A DNA stretch of 64,000 nucleotides from Tuctoria greenei (lineage: Eukaryota > Streptophyta > Magnoliopsida > Poales > Poaceae). The position numbers were made by a program, and so were the translations under genes. Under the pieces are notes generated by a model, which was not told the DNA's origin, did not search any database, and was given only the letters and a program-made list of their open reading frames with translations. Shown here piece after piece: positions 40,954 through 52,715 of the stretch. The stretch's first letter is position 1. Each line of letters opens with the position of its first letter. The stretch is from assembly GCA_036927565.1 (NCBI GenBank), contig JAYESD010000002.1, positions 229,979,605 through 230,043,604 on the forward strand. Reading direction: 5' to 3'.

Positions 40954-43075
40954 ATGGCCAAGATTGGGGGTTCGGTTCCCATCTTCAAGGGCAAGAACTT
41001 TGCCTATTGGAAAGCACGTATGCGTGCTTATCTAGAGGCTATTGCTCCCGAGGTATGGGAAGCGACCTATGCGGGGTTTGGTGAGCATAACTACATAGGT
41101 GATCAAATCAAGTGGGATGCCAAGGCTAGAATTGCTATTACGAATGCATTAGTCAAGACGTGTTTGCTAGGATTGCTAGCAAAGAAAAGGCTTGTGAAAT
41201 TTGGGCTTGCTTGATTGAAATTCATTAGGGTTCTTCTCGTGTTAAGGAACTAAAGTATCACATGCTTAAGGCCAAATATGATGAGTTCAAAATGGTACCT
41301 CATGAAAATGTCAATGAAATGTTTTCTCGCTTGAATGTTCTTATTGACGAAATTAATGCTCTTGATATTGCTTCTCTTGGCAAGGGACTCATCAACCGCA
41401 AGATTCTTATGCTTCTTCCTATGCCAAAGTACAACATCATCAACTCCATGCTTCAAAAGGAATCTCTTGATCACATTGAAGTTTTTGAACTTATTGGAGA
41501 GATTCACGCTTATGAGATGAGTGTGCTTGGGATGATGGAGGAATCATCTTCAAAGACAATTGCTCTAAGGCTTCCACCAAGAGAACAAATCTCAAGAAAA
41601 AGAAAGTGATCGAGCCTAGCTCAAGTGAAGAAGAGCAAGCATCAAGTGAAGATGATGATGATGAGCTTGCATTGATGATGAGAAAATTCTCTCGCTTGAA
41701 CTCCAAGATTGCCAAGAAGGGATACACCTTTGATCCAAAAAAAAGCATTTCTACCAAGGAAAGATGGCAACAAGACCTGCTATAATTGTGGTCATCAAGG
41801 CCACATCTCCTATGATTTTCCAAAACCGGAAAAAAGAAGAGAGAACCACAAGGGCAAGAATCGCAAGCTTGAGGATAGTGAGGATGATGAAGAAGAGGTC
41901 AAGACCAAGCCAATATTCTTTGGGAAGAAGAAGTATGACAAAGGCAAAAAGGAACTCTTTCCAAAGAAGAGAAAAGGTCCACAAAAGGTGTTCATGTGTG
42001 AGGCAAATGAATGGATCATCGACGAAGAATCTAGTGATGAAGAGAGTGAAGCTGAAGAAGAGAGTTTGGCCAGCCTTGCCATGCCAAAAATGATGATTCA
42101 TCTCTTCGTCTACCTACCATGTGCCTCATGGAAAAAGGTAACACCAAGGTATGTGATGAATCTAGCGATGATGAGCTTTCCCCTGATGACTTAGCTTCAA
42201 TGATAAATGAATATCACACTATCATTAAAAGGGAAAAGAGTAAGGTCAAGGCTCTTGAACAAGCTCGTGCTAAGCTTGAGAGTGCTAACCTCGATTTGCT
42301 TGACAAGTATGAAAGCATAATTAAGGAGCATGACACGCTCAAATCTCATGTCAAGCAAGTTGAGGAAGATAAGGCTCAAATCAAGCTAGATCATCATGAG
42401 ATTGACTTAGCACACAAAGCACTCTCGGGAAAGCACAATGAGTTAATCCAAGAGCATCAAGTACTTAACCTTGCCTATGAAGTCATTGATCAAGAATTGA
42501 AAACCATAAAGAAAGAAACCCTTAATGATAAGGTATCCATTGTTTCACATGCCACTAATGTCTTGCATAAGTCTTTGCCTTTGAAAGAAAATGCTAGGGA
42601 GAAGGATTTGATGGATGAAATTGAAAGTCTCCGCACTAGTGTGGCAAGACTATCTAAGGGAGAAGTCAAGCACAAAGAAATCCTCTTCCAACAAGCAAAG
42701 GCCTTCAACAATAGAGGACTTGGATCCTTCCCGGTGCCTAACAAAGGAAAGGTGCCCTCACCGGAGCTTCAAACAATCTTCATCAAGGAAGTTGGTTCTT
42801 ATTGCCAATATTGTGAGGTCACCGGTCACCATACAAGGGAGTGTCCTCTTCCTAACCGGCCTTCTCCAAAATTGCCTACTAACTACAAGTCCATCTTTGA
42901 TAATCACTATTATCTCTCGAGTAAAGTAGATGGCAAGGTGAAGGCAAGGTTCATTTGCAAGGACATGAAGGGCATGAAGGGGAAGCTTCCCAAGCAACTT
43001 TGGGTCCCAAAAACACTTGTATCACACATACAAGGACCTAAGTTAGCTTGGGTGCCTAAAATCAAAAACTGAATT
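40954..43075 (+). pseudogene. gag: gag of S2, decayed
   Basis: Begins MAKIGGSVPIFKGKNFAYWKA like S1. Damage visible against S1: a 1-nt loss near 41139, GAG to TAG at 41226-41228, a 1-nt loss near 41566, and shifts near 41745 and 42085. The knuckle CYNCGHQGHISYDF has lost its last Cys (Phe instead). From 42119 to 43072 the coiled coil, second knuckle (CQYCEVTGHHTREC) and AWVPKIKN tail are open. Confidence 0.88.
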
Positions 43076-43086
43076 CATGTGTGTAG
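42938..43086 (+). other. candidate gag-pol intron of S2 (149 nt)
   Basis: Same donor (AAG|GTGAAG), acceptor (GTGTGTAG|G) and length as in S1; the gag stop lies inside it. Confidence 0.45.
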
Positions 43087-46000
43087 GTGAACTACAAGGC
43101 CGGAGGAAAACATTGGGTACTCTATAGCGGGTGCACTCAACACATGACCGGCAATGATGGTATGTTCACCTCCATAGAGAACCCCGACAATCATGAATAA
43201 GTCACCTTTGGTGACAACTCTAAGGGGAAGGTAATTGGGTTGGGTAAGATTGCAATTTCACATGATTTATCTATTTCCAATGTGTTGTATGTTAAGTCAC
43301 TTAGTTTCAATTTGCTTTCTATTGCACAATTATGTGATCTTGGACTAACGTGCACCTTTGGCAGGAATGATGTTGTTGTGACTAGTGAAACAAGCAAAGA
43401 ACTAATCTTCAAAGGGTTTCAGCATGGACACCTTTACTTAGTAGACTTTTCCGACAAGGATGCTAGCTTGACCACTTGTCTTTTCACCAAGACGAGTTTG
43501 GGTTGGCTATGGCATCGACACATCGCTCACATTGGAATGAGCAAGCTCAAGAAGTCATTCAAGCTCGGAATGGTGACTGGCGTGAAGGATGTCACATTTG
43601 AGAAGAACAAGCTTTGTAGCACTTGTCAAGCCAGGAAACAAGTTGCTTCACAGCACCCGATGAAGACAATGGTGTAAACCTCCAAGCCACTTGAGTTGCT
43701 CGACATGGATCTCTTCGGACCGTCCACATATCAAAGTCTTGGTGGTAATCTCTATTGTCTTGTTATAGATGATGACTACTCTCGGTATGCTTGGACGTTG
43801 TTTCTAGGTGACAAGAGTGAAACTCCGAAAGTGTTCAAGACCTTCGCTAAACGTGCTCAAAGGGAATTTCAACTTCCCATCGTCAAGGTCCGGAGTGACA
43901 ATGGCACCGAATTCAAGAACTACAACATTGGGGAGTGGTGTGATCGCGAAGGCGTGAAACATGAATTTTCAGCCACATACACTCCTCAACAAAATGGTGT
44001 CGTTGAAAGGAAGAACAAGACTCTCATCACTCTTGCACGAGCAATGCTTGATGACTATGGCATGTCCGAGAAGTTTTGGGCCGAAGCAATCAACACGGCG
44101 TGCCATGCCGCAAATCGGGTCTATCTACATTGACTACTTCAAAAGACCCCGTACGAACTCCTCATTGGGATAAATCCCAACATCTCCTATTTCTGAGTCT
44201 TCGGGTGCAAGTGCTATATCTACCGCAAGAAAAGGCTCGGTAAGTTTGAAAGAAGATGGGATGTTGGTATCTTTCTTGGTTATGCATCAAACACAAAAGC
44301 ATATCGAGTATTCAACCAAACCTCTGGTTTAGTTGAGGGAAGTTGTGATGTTGAGTTTGATGAAACTAATGGCTCCCAAGAGGATAGTTTTGGTGATGAT
44401 GAAATAGATGATGAGCCTCTACGGGAAGATATGAAGAACATGACCATTGGAGACATCAAGCCTAAAGTTGAGGAGAGCCAAGATCAAGGGGGAGCTTCAA
44501 GTTCCAACATCAACATATCTATGGCACCTCAAGTTGACGAAGAAGAAAAAGATAATCCATTGCCAACACAAGATTCACAAGCCACACAACATCAAGAAGA
44601 AGAACAAGTCCATGATCAAGTCCAACCACAAGAAGAGCAACACGCATCACCACCGCCAAGTGCTTCACAACCACTTATGAGGCATTTATGCATCTCCAAG
44701 GCGCATCCGAGTGATCAAATTATCGGAAGTCCGTCAAGGGGAGTAAGTACACGTTCTCGCCATTTTGCTACGTTTTGTGAGCACTAATCGTTTGTTTCAT
44801 GTGTAGAACCCACTCACATTGAGGAAGCACTCCAATATCCAAATTGGGTAATGGCCATGCAAGAAGAACTCAACAACTTCATCCGCAATGAAGTTTGGGT
44901 GTTGGAGGAGCGACCCAAGGACAAGAACATCATCAGGACAAAGTGGGTGTACCGCAACAAACAAGACGAGTACGGTGTTGTGATCCACAACAAGGCAAGA
45001 CTTGTGGCCAAGGGTTTCTCGCAAGTTGAAGGACTAGACTTTGGAGAAACATTTGCTCCGGTCGCTCGACTAGAAGCCATCCGTATACTTCTTGCTTTTG
45101 CATCACATCATAATATAAAGCTTCATCAAATGGATGTGAAAAGTGCTTTTCTTAATGGTTACATTAATGAGCTAGTCTATGTTGAACAACCTCCCGGGTT
45201 CGAAGATCCGAGGAATCCTAATCATGTGTATAGGTTGCACAAGGCGCTCTACGGGCTCAAGCAAGCACCTAGAGCATGGTATGAACGACTACGGTATTTC
45301 TTGATCATGCAAGGATTTAAGATCGGGAGGGTGGACACTACACTCTTCACCAAAGACATCGATGGAGAACTATTTGTTTTTCAAATTTATGTCGATGATA
45401 TTATTTTTGGTTCAACTAACGAAGTTCTTAGCCATGATTTTGGCAAAATGATATCTAGGGAATTCGAGATGTTGATGATTAGAGAGCTTAACTTCTTCCT
45501 TGGATTTCAAATCAAGCAACTTCGAGAGGGGACCTTCATCTATCAAGAAAAATATACCAAGGACCTCTTGAAGAAATTTGAGATGGGAGATTGTAGCTCA
45601 GGAAGTACTCCAATGGCAACAAATTGTCATCTCGACGCGGATAAGGACGGTAAACCTGTTGACCAATCTTATTATCGTTAAATGATTGGTTCATTGCTTT
45701 ATCTTACCGCATCTAGGCCCGATATCATGTTTAGTGTATGCTTGTGTGCTCGCTTTCAAGCGGCACCTAAAGAATCGCATCGGAAGGCGGTCTTTAGGAT
45801 ACTTCGGTATCTCAAGCATACCCCAAGTGTAGGCCTGTGATATCCCAAAGTTGCTAAATTCCATCTCTTGGGTTACTCGGATTCGGACTTTGCCAGATGT
45901 CGTGTGGATCGCAAGAGTACCTCCGGGGGGTGCCACTTGCTTGGGCGTTCCCTAGTGTCTTGGTCTAGTAAGAAGCAAAACTCCGTTGCCTTGTCCACTG

Positions 46001-46341
46001 CGGAAGCGGAATATATATCCGCTGGTGCATATTGTGCCCAAATCCTATATATGAAGCAAACCCTTTTGGACTTTGGTGTTAAATTTGGTTGTGCGCCTCT
46101 CCTTTGTGACAATGAAAGTGCGGTTAAGATTGCTAAAAACCCCGTTCAACACTCCCGCACTAAGAACATTGATATTCACCATCATTTATTGCGGTACCAT
46201 GAAGCTAAGGGAGACATCTCCTTGCAAGGTGTTAGGTCCGAAGAACAATTGACGGATATCTTCACTAAACCACTTGATGAGAAAACCTTTTCTAGACTAA
46301 GTAGTGAATTAAATGTGCTAGATGCATCAAATGTCATGTAA
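43087..46341 (+). pseudogene. pol: pol of S2, decayed
   Basis: Collinear with S1 pol and includes the protease segment SNVLYVKSLSFNLLSIAQLCD that S1 lacks. The catalytic Asp of DSG is changed to Tyr (codon 43123-43125). Nonsense codons lie at 43198, 43675, 44131, 44194, 44785, 45679 and about 45838. Integrase (DNGTEFKN, QNGVVERKN), RT (YVDDIIFG) and RNase H (STAEAEYIS) remain readable between them. Confidence 0.9.
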
Positions 46342-47682
46342 GTTGTCATGGTCATGTAAGAATGCATCACATATAGGTCTTGTCTTACTTCTAAAGGATA
46401 GGGGCGAGCAAGGGTCAGCTTGGGATGGCGGTTTTTTTTTGGGTATCCCCAAGGCTTTTAGAATGGCTCTCCCTAAAGAGGCCTTTGAAAGGTTCAAATT
46501 TGGCAAGATAGATTTAATTTATGTCTTGCATGATGCCTGCCATATAGACTTGCACTCACGTTTAATATCCTGCATTAAAAATTGTTTGGCATTGCATATA
46601 GTAGATTGTCACAAAGGGGAACCCACTTCATGAGAAAGAGACTTGTTTGAAATGCAATATCTCAACTCATATGATAAAGGAACATGTTTTAAAGAGATAG
46701 AAGTCTTCGTCCTCTAGCTCACAAATCATGGGCCTTACATTTTGTTTGAATTTTTCCTTGTTTTTTCAAGGTGTTCTATTTGCTTTAGGGCTTAGCCAAG
46801 TTATTCGCAACTAGCGCTAAAGTCTTTTTGAGGGGTTAGGGGTTACCCAAAAAGTCTAAAGACTTGTGTTTCTCTTTGTTTGTCTAAGTCAAAGGACATA
46901 TATGGGCTGTTGCTGATCTTTTGTAGTCATCGGATTATCCGATGCTTAGGGCAGAAGCATCATCGGATCAGTTTGTGCTTAAGTACAAGGGTCAGCTCAG
47001 ACAGAAAAGTCAAATCAACCAATGAGTTCATTCTGAGAAACATCAAAGCATCCGATGTTCACATTTCTGGAGTTGTGCCAAATTCAACCGATGATAAACT
47101 TTTCCACGTCAGATCATCCGATGCTGAAGGTGCCTCTAGAATAACCTTACTGAACCACTCGACCGATGCACCCTCTCAATTGACGTCGGATCATCTGATG
47201 TTAAAAAACGAGCTAGGGTTCGGGTCGCACCTATTTAGCGCCTCTCCGTTTTTTTTTCTTTTCTCTCTGCCCGACGCACCACTCCCCGTCGCGCCTGTTC
47301 TCTCTGCTGCCGCCGCTCTGCGCCCCTCGCCCTACCGCCACCCGCCGTCGCGCTCCGACCGCCGCCGTACTTAGCACCGCCGCCGCCCTAAGCGCCGCCG
47401 CCGCCCTCAGCGCCGCCGCACTCAACACCGCCGCCGCCCTAAGCGCCACCGTCGCCCTCACCGCCGCCGCACTTAGCACCGCCGCTATCCTATGCGCAGC
47501 CGCCACCCTCACCGCCGCCGCCCTGCACCACCACTCGTCGCGCCGCCACTCCTCGCGCCCGGCCACCGCGCTCCTCTTCGCCGCTAGGGTTCGCGTGGCC
47601 GCACGCCGTCACACATTCTCCGAATTCGCCGTTGTCAACCCTAGCCCGCGATCTTATCTTCACCGTCACACTTCTCCTCAAG
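46342..47682 (+). other. S2 pol-ORF3 spacer and leader
   Basis: Non-coding. Palindromes at 46928-47200 are followed 31 bp later by TATTTA (47232), a pyrimidine patch and a CCG-rich leader. S1 has the same order. The S1 intron donor is not conserved here. Confidence 0.8.
47368..47525 (+). repeat. ~18-bp CCGCCGCC(C)T(A/C)AGCG minisatellite in S2 leader
   Basis: About eight imperfect units expand the CCG-rich leader. The S1 leader is CCG-rich but lacks this regular unit. Confidence 0.7.
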
Positions 47683-48783
47683 ATGGGCCATGACAAGAAA
47701 GGAAAGGGAAAGCCCATTGAGGAGCCGACAGCTAAGAAGCAAAAGCTGTTGAAAGAGATGAAGAAAGCTAGACAAGCTGAGATGGCCGCTCACGCCGCTG
47801 AGGAGCGTGAGCGTGGCCGAGGAGGATCCCTGAGGATCCGGTAGTCCCGACAGAGGCAGCTATAGCCACAGCAGACAGAGGAGTCTAAGGAGCCGCTTGT
47901 TCGCCGGCGCACAGTCAGGAACCGTGGAGGTCGTCCAGCTGCAGCCCCGAGTCAAAGACCATCTGCAGCTCAGCTTCGGGAGGACAGAGCGGCCGAGAGA
48001 GCCGTCTATGAGATGGACACCAATGTACGGGTTGGTGAGGGTGTCCGCCTGACTAACTACAGGAAATTGAAGGCAAAGCAGCTCAGGAAGCTTCGATGGA
48101 GCATTCTGCTTGAGGAGTGGTTCCTGCAGCCCAGAGAGCCACTTGTGGAAAGCCGCTTCTGGACCCTGACACAAGTGTCGCTGTATGAGACTTATAGACG
48201 TCGGGGCCATAAACTTTTCCAGCACAACTTCATTGACTGGGATAAGCTCGCACTTGCAGCCGACACTGAGATTCGCCCTTTCTTTGAGAGGTACAGAGGG
48301 CTATTGGAGATGATGTCTTTCCAGCGGGGTGCCTACGTGGGGGACTGGGTCCGAGTTTTCTATGCCACACTCTACGTTTCAGAGGGCCGCAGATCCATAG
48401 ACTTTATGTTCATGGGCCAGCATCACCATATGACTAGACAGACCTTGGGACAGCTGCTAGGCGTGGATCTCCATGACACCTGCCTACATGAGTTAGTCTA
48501 TGGACAGGCTGACCCACCGAGGAGGCCGCTCACTGGAGGTGTGGAACCACCTTTTGAGGAGATTCAGTCACTGTTTGCTCATCCCTTCTCACCTGACCAG
48601 CCTAGGGTACCTGCTCTACTCACTCCGGCTGCACATACTGTTCACCTTGCCTTGCGCCACACGCTACTACCCAGATTAGGATACCTTGAGGGCTTCACCA
48701 GTTTGCAGCAGACCCTCCTGTTCTATGTCATGAACGAGATGTAGTTTGACATCGTGGATATCCTCATCTGTGAGATGGAGGAT
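47683..48783 (+). pseudogene. ORF3 of S2, N-terminal part
   Basis: Starts MGHDKKGKGKPIEEPTAKKQKL, homologous to S1 ORF3. Stops at 47842-47844 and 48742-48744. The 48013-48744 stretch keeps FWTLTQVSLYETYRRRG, VFYATLYVSEGRRSIDFMF and DPPRRPLTGGV. It is interrupted after 48783 by S3 and resumes at 60610. Confidence 0.88.
48779..48783 (+). other. left target-site duplication of S3 (AGGAT)
   Basis: Repeated at 60605-60609; removing S3 rejoins the ORF3 codons in register with S1. Confidence 0.92.
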
Positions 48784-50343
48784 TGAATGTAGGCCTAGAG
48801 GGGGGGTGAATAGGCCTTCTTGAATTTTTTCGGTTCCTGTAGTACTTCAACAAAAAGGTTAAATCCAGATATATCGGACTAGTCCGGTAAAGTGCGGACT
48901 AGTCCGGATTTCACGGGCTAGGTTGATCAAGTTAGGTCAATTTGATTGTTTCGTTGTCGTTTACAGCGGAAATATAAACTATAATGACAGTTCAATAGTT
49001 GTATGTTAAGTTTTATTGCAAGTATGATTCTTGTTCACTATTTAACTTCAATTCAACAAAATGAATCAAACCCTAGATAATGTTGATCAACTAGAATGAT
49101 GAACACAAACGAACAAGACACAAGATTTATCCCGTGGTTCGGTTACCACGAAGGCAGCCTACGTCCACGTTGAGGAGCCCACAAAAGGACCGGGTCTTTA
49201 CCAACCCTTCCCTCGTCGGATCGCCACGAAGGCCAATCCTCTTCCACTAATCACACAGGGGTAAATCACCAAGTTGAAGGGGCGATCTCACAAGTTGAGA
49301 GCTCCCTTGATTACAAATTTCAAAACCACCAATAACACACTTCGAAATATACAATTGAGATGCAAGAGTGCGTTAGAGATTCAAACCAAGAGCTCAATCG
49401 TGTGCAAAGTGCCTCTCCAATGATCCACAAGTGATCTTCAAAAGATTGATCGATTTTGCACTCAACTTCGTGGAGAGAGATGGTTTTTGAGTCTCTTGGG
49501 AGGTGTGACGGCGCTAGGGTTCGAGAGAGATTAAAAGTGGGCCATCCACCTCTATTTATATGGGGTTTCTAGACATTACCGTTAGGGTTTAGAAAGATCG
49601 GACTAGTCCGTGGTGGAGACCGGACTAGTCCGGTGTGCTGTGTGAAGCAAACCCTAAGTGTCCAGGAATATCGGACTAGTCCGATTGAAAGACGGACTTG
49701 TCCGATTTCGTTGCTGGAAATCTTCGGACTTGTCCGGTTGACATCGGACTTGTCCGGACCTGTGAAACCCTAAGTGTTTTGAACGACAAGTCCGCACTTG
49801 GAGGACTTGTCCGATTTAGAACAGAGTGTAAATCGGACTAGTCCGTGTAGTCACCGGACTTGTCCGAAGTGGATCAGAAAGGGAATCGGACTAGTCCGGT
49901 AGTGACCGGACTTGTCCGATCTAGTGACTTGTGCATTGTTTTGAGGACTAGTCCGCACTGGGGAGGACTAGTCCGAAGTGGAACAGAAAGATATCGGACT
50001 AGTCCGGTGGGGACCGGACTTGTCCGATCTTGTGCAGAATGTGATATCGGACTAGTCCGGTTGATATCGGACTAGTCCGGTCCTGTATGGTTTTGTGCAT
50101 TGTGTGTGTGTGATAAAGTGGGATTGAGCTCTTGGGTGTGTTTCCTTAACACACTCCATACATACTAATCTACTAATTTCTTCTTCTTGAGCTCAAATTC
50201 ATTCTCCTTCTTAATTTCCCACTTTTTGGCATTTTACTCATTTTCCAGCATCTTCCTGCATTCATCTCAACAAACGGATTAGGATCCCAATTGCTTGTCA
50301 TAAATCATCCAAAACCCACAAGGGAGTCCTAGATGCACTTTCA
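48784..50343 (-). repeat. 3' LTR of S3
   Basis: Minus strand TGAAAGTGCATC...CCTACATTCA, 1560 bp. About 17-18 CGGACTAGTCCG/CGGACTTGTCCG motifs lie at 49592-50085 and two more at about 48877-48914. A minus-strand CATATAAATAG box is at about 49553-49563. Confidence 0.95.
49592..50085 (-). promoter_or_regulatory. palindrome array in S3 3' LTR U3
   Basis: About 17-18 copies of the 12-bp palindrome CGGACTAGTCCG and its CTTG variant occur in pairs spaced about 22 bp, directly upstream of the TATA box on the minus strand. The 5' LTR carries the same array at about 59853-60346. Confidence 0.9.
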
Positions 50344-50357
50344 ATCTCCCCCTTTTT
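50344..50357 (-). other. polypurine tract of S3
   Basis: Minus strand AAAAAGGGGGAGAT abuts the 3' LTR; identical to the S1 and S2 tracts. Confidence 0.9.
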
Positions 50358-50795
50358 GGTGATTGATGACAACCAATTGAGATTTCACAAAATGAGGTAT
50401 AAAATGAGATTTTCATAAAGTATGCACATATGACTCAAAAATGCATCAGGCAACAAGGTAATTATTCATATGTGCATTCTTTATGGTGGGATGCATACTA
50501 AGAGCATGATGGCATTAAGAATGACAGAATTTTCATTTACCAACTAATATCAAGTGAATATGGCACTTCAGGAGCAAAAGCTCAGATTTCATCACACACT
50601 TACAAATTAATTTAGCAATTCAGCACAGGACCAAACATGATATGAAACGAGAGTTAGGCAAATACAATCACAATAAAAAACATAGATAGCTCTCTCCTCG
50701 CATCCTATTCAGCTAAAGCTTAGAGACTCCCCCTCAATCTCTCCCCCTTTGGCATCAAGACACCAAAAAGAGAGAGAGAGAAAGATCCTAGGGCT
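50358..50795 (-). other. S3 3' untranslated region
   Basis: Non-coding; near the ORF3 end it carries the conserved GGTGTCTTGATGCC block plus a second purine run (50739-50770). Confidence 0.8.
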
Positions 50796-52358
50796 TCACT
50801 CTTCGCTGTCAGTCCTCTCGTCGTCTTCATCATCTTCATCGCTTTCGGCTTGACGAGGTTGAGAGGTAGGAGGAGGAGCGGAGCTGCTCGAGCCCCCAAT
50901 GCCAAAATAGGCAAGCTCGGAAGGGGTCAAGGGGCTGAGCTCGGTGATGTTTGGATCAGAATCTTCAGAAATTGCTGGAGATCCAATTGGATTGATCTCC
51001 AGCTTCTCACTCAGCTGCTTCACATTTGCTTTTATGTACTTCATGTCTTCCTTCCTCTTTTGATTTAGCTTGTGAAGCTTCACTTCAGTTTTCTTGCAGG
51101 AGGAGAAGATTGCAGCCAGATACTTGAGGATCCCACTGGCGGATCCTTTCTGAGGGGCTTCCCTGGAGGGAGGAGTAGCCCTAGCAGCTTCTCCTTGCCT
51201 TGCCGGCACCTCGGGGCTTGAGGCCGGCGATGGAGCAGCCTGGACACTCACGGACTGAGGCTTCTGAGGCCTCAGTGGAGTGTGCTCCACATCCTTCACA
51301 AACTCGATCCCTGTGACCTTCTCAATCATGAACATCAAGTAAGGGGCATAGCCACAGGATCGGTTGGGGGTACTCGAGATATTGACCATATCATTCCAGA
51401 TATAGTCTGCAACATCAAATTGCCTTTTCTTGCTGATGACCTTCATCAGGGTCCGGAGGTAGCCTTGCACACTCCCTGCATCACCATCCTTGGGAGCAAT
51501 CGTCTTCCTGAGGACTCTGTTGAGGACCACAAAGAAAGGCTTCATGTTCTTTGTGGAGGGAGGAACAAACTTGGAGGAGGGCTCATACATGAACTGCATT
51601 CCATCCCTCTCAATGACCCCAATGTTGTGGATAATGAGGTGGTCATCTTCCTCGGAGTCAAGATGCAGCAGGCGGGCAAACTCTTCTTGAGTGATGGAAT
51701 ACTTGGATCCATGAGTCATCCAAGTCACACTTTCTTCCTCTTCACCTGAGAAGTAGCACGTTGCATAGAATTGTGCAATCACTTCATCATTCCAATTATA
51801 TCTGAAGGCAAGCAAATCCTTCAGCCCATGTCTCTCTGCAGCTTGTATCACTTCATCAAAAGCTGCACATTTCCTCTTCTCAAGGTGGGCCCAGTCAATC
51901 CATTGACTGCGCACCACTGGGGTCTTCATCGGCAAGTAGACAAGCTTATAGAAGTCAGCATGGAAGTTTGACCAAAATCTGCCATCTGCTGCTTGCTTGG
52001 GCCTTGCATAGTAATCCACACTCCTCAGCTTCATGGCCACATCACTGCCCTTGCCATTGAATCTCTCCTCATTGGGGTCCCGGACCCCTTCTCTGGGAGT
52101 ATGTAGCTTTAGAGGCCCAACAGGCCCTGTGGCAACCCCCTTGCCTTTTCCTTTAGCTTGGCGAGGGCCACTTGACGAAGGAGCAGCCTTGGAGGCGGCT
52201 TTCTTGACACACACCTTCCTCCGAACCTGAGGAGGTGAGGGAGCAGGCTCGGAGGGTCTCTCTTGGCGTTTCTTGCCAAGACCCGTTGAGGGCCGAGGTG
52301 CCACCTCGTGGTCCAACGCGGCCTCGAAATCGGAGATTTCATTGTCGGAGCTCGACAT
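50796..52358 (-). CDS. third ORF (Env-like) of S3, 520 aa
   Basis: I take the ATG at 52358 (MSSSDNEISDFEAALDHEV): the longer open frame upstream has no ATG, and a good acceptor (CATTCTCAG) lies 3 nt before it. A basic region follows (QVRRKVCVKKAASKAAP, GPRQAKGKGKGV). The central domain matches S1 ORF3 in layout: ADGRFWSNFHADFYKLVY, VIAQFYATCYFSGEEEE and GYLRTLMKVISKKRQFDVADYIW. Then comes a Pro/Ala linker, a short coiled coil (KKTEVKLHKLNQKRKEDMKYI), and a Ser/Pro then Asp/Glu-rich tail. No signal peptide or membrane span is visible. Function unknown. Confidence 0.85.
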   Translation of the reverse strand: MSSSDNEISDFEAALDHEVAPRPSTGLGKKRQERPSEPAPSPPQVRRKVCVKKAASKAAPSSSGPRQAKGKGKGVATGPVGPLKLHTPREGVRDPNEERFNGKGSDVAMKLRSVDYYARPKQAADGRFWSNFHADFYKLVYLPMKTPVVRSQWIDWAHLEKRKCAAFDEVIQAAERHGLKDLLAFRYNWNDEVIAQFYATCYFSGEEEESVTWMTHGSKYSITQEEFARLLHLDSEEDDHLIIHNIGVIERDGMQFMYEPSSKFVPPSTKNMKPFFVVLNRVLRKTIAPKDGDAGSVQGYLRTLMKVISKKRQFDVADYIWNDMVNISSTPNRSCGYAPYLMFMIEKVTGIEFVKDVEHTPLRPQKPQSVSVQAAPSPASSPEVPARQGEAARATPPSREAPQKGSASGILKYLAAIFSSCKKTEVKLHKLNQKRKEDMKYIKANVKQLSEKLEINPIGSPAISEDSDPNITELSPLTPSELAYFGIGGSSSSAPPPTSQPRQAESDEDDEDDERTDSEE

Positions 52359-52361
52359 GAT

Positions 52362-52715
52362 CTGAGAATGAGTGATCAAGAGAAAAGACAAGTTATACAA
52401 GGTATTTGTGAGGTAAGATGGCAATGGAAGGCAATAGGGAATTAAGGAGTTAGGTTTTGGTTCAGAAACATCGGACTTGTCCGGTGCTCAGGCACGGACT
52501 AGTCCGGAGGACCGGACTTGTCCGTACCTGGACCGGACTAGTCCGGTGTTCATCAGCAAAAACCTAACAAACTGGATAAAAATTGATCCCTAATGAGATA
52601 GCTAGTCTAGCATACACATAGTACATCAACTGGACATGCAACTAGTGAAGAATGCTAGGCCAAACGATAAGCAAAGAAGAAATTTGAGATTTCTTAGGGT
52701 TTGAGGAAAATTTAC
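52362..52715 (-). other. candidate leader intron of S3 ORF3 (354 nt)
   Basis: Minus-strand donor CTTG|GTAAAT and acceptor CTCATTCTCAG| with a T/C-rich tail. The intron contains at least five ATGs and four palindromes. The leader upstream of it, about 52716-52940, has no ATG. Removal would leave a clean leader for ORF3. Confidence 0.5.

Noticed and set aside
43240..43380. Idea that the 135-bp difference between S1 and S2 protease is a spliced intron (S2 has GTAAGA...TTTGGCAG here)
   Set aside because: The S1 breakpoints do not coincide with those sites, the segment encodes conserved protease residues, and S3 keeps it too.
49860..50075. 71-aa open frame, repeated at 60121-60336
   Set aside because: It is on the strand opposite to S3 and is made of palindromes in the LTR; the repeated RTSPV reflects DNA motif, not a protein.
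49592..50085. Dense repeated palindromes as a CRISPR-like array
   Set aside because: Spacers are short and irregular, the motifs are self-complementary, and the context is a plant LTR.
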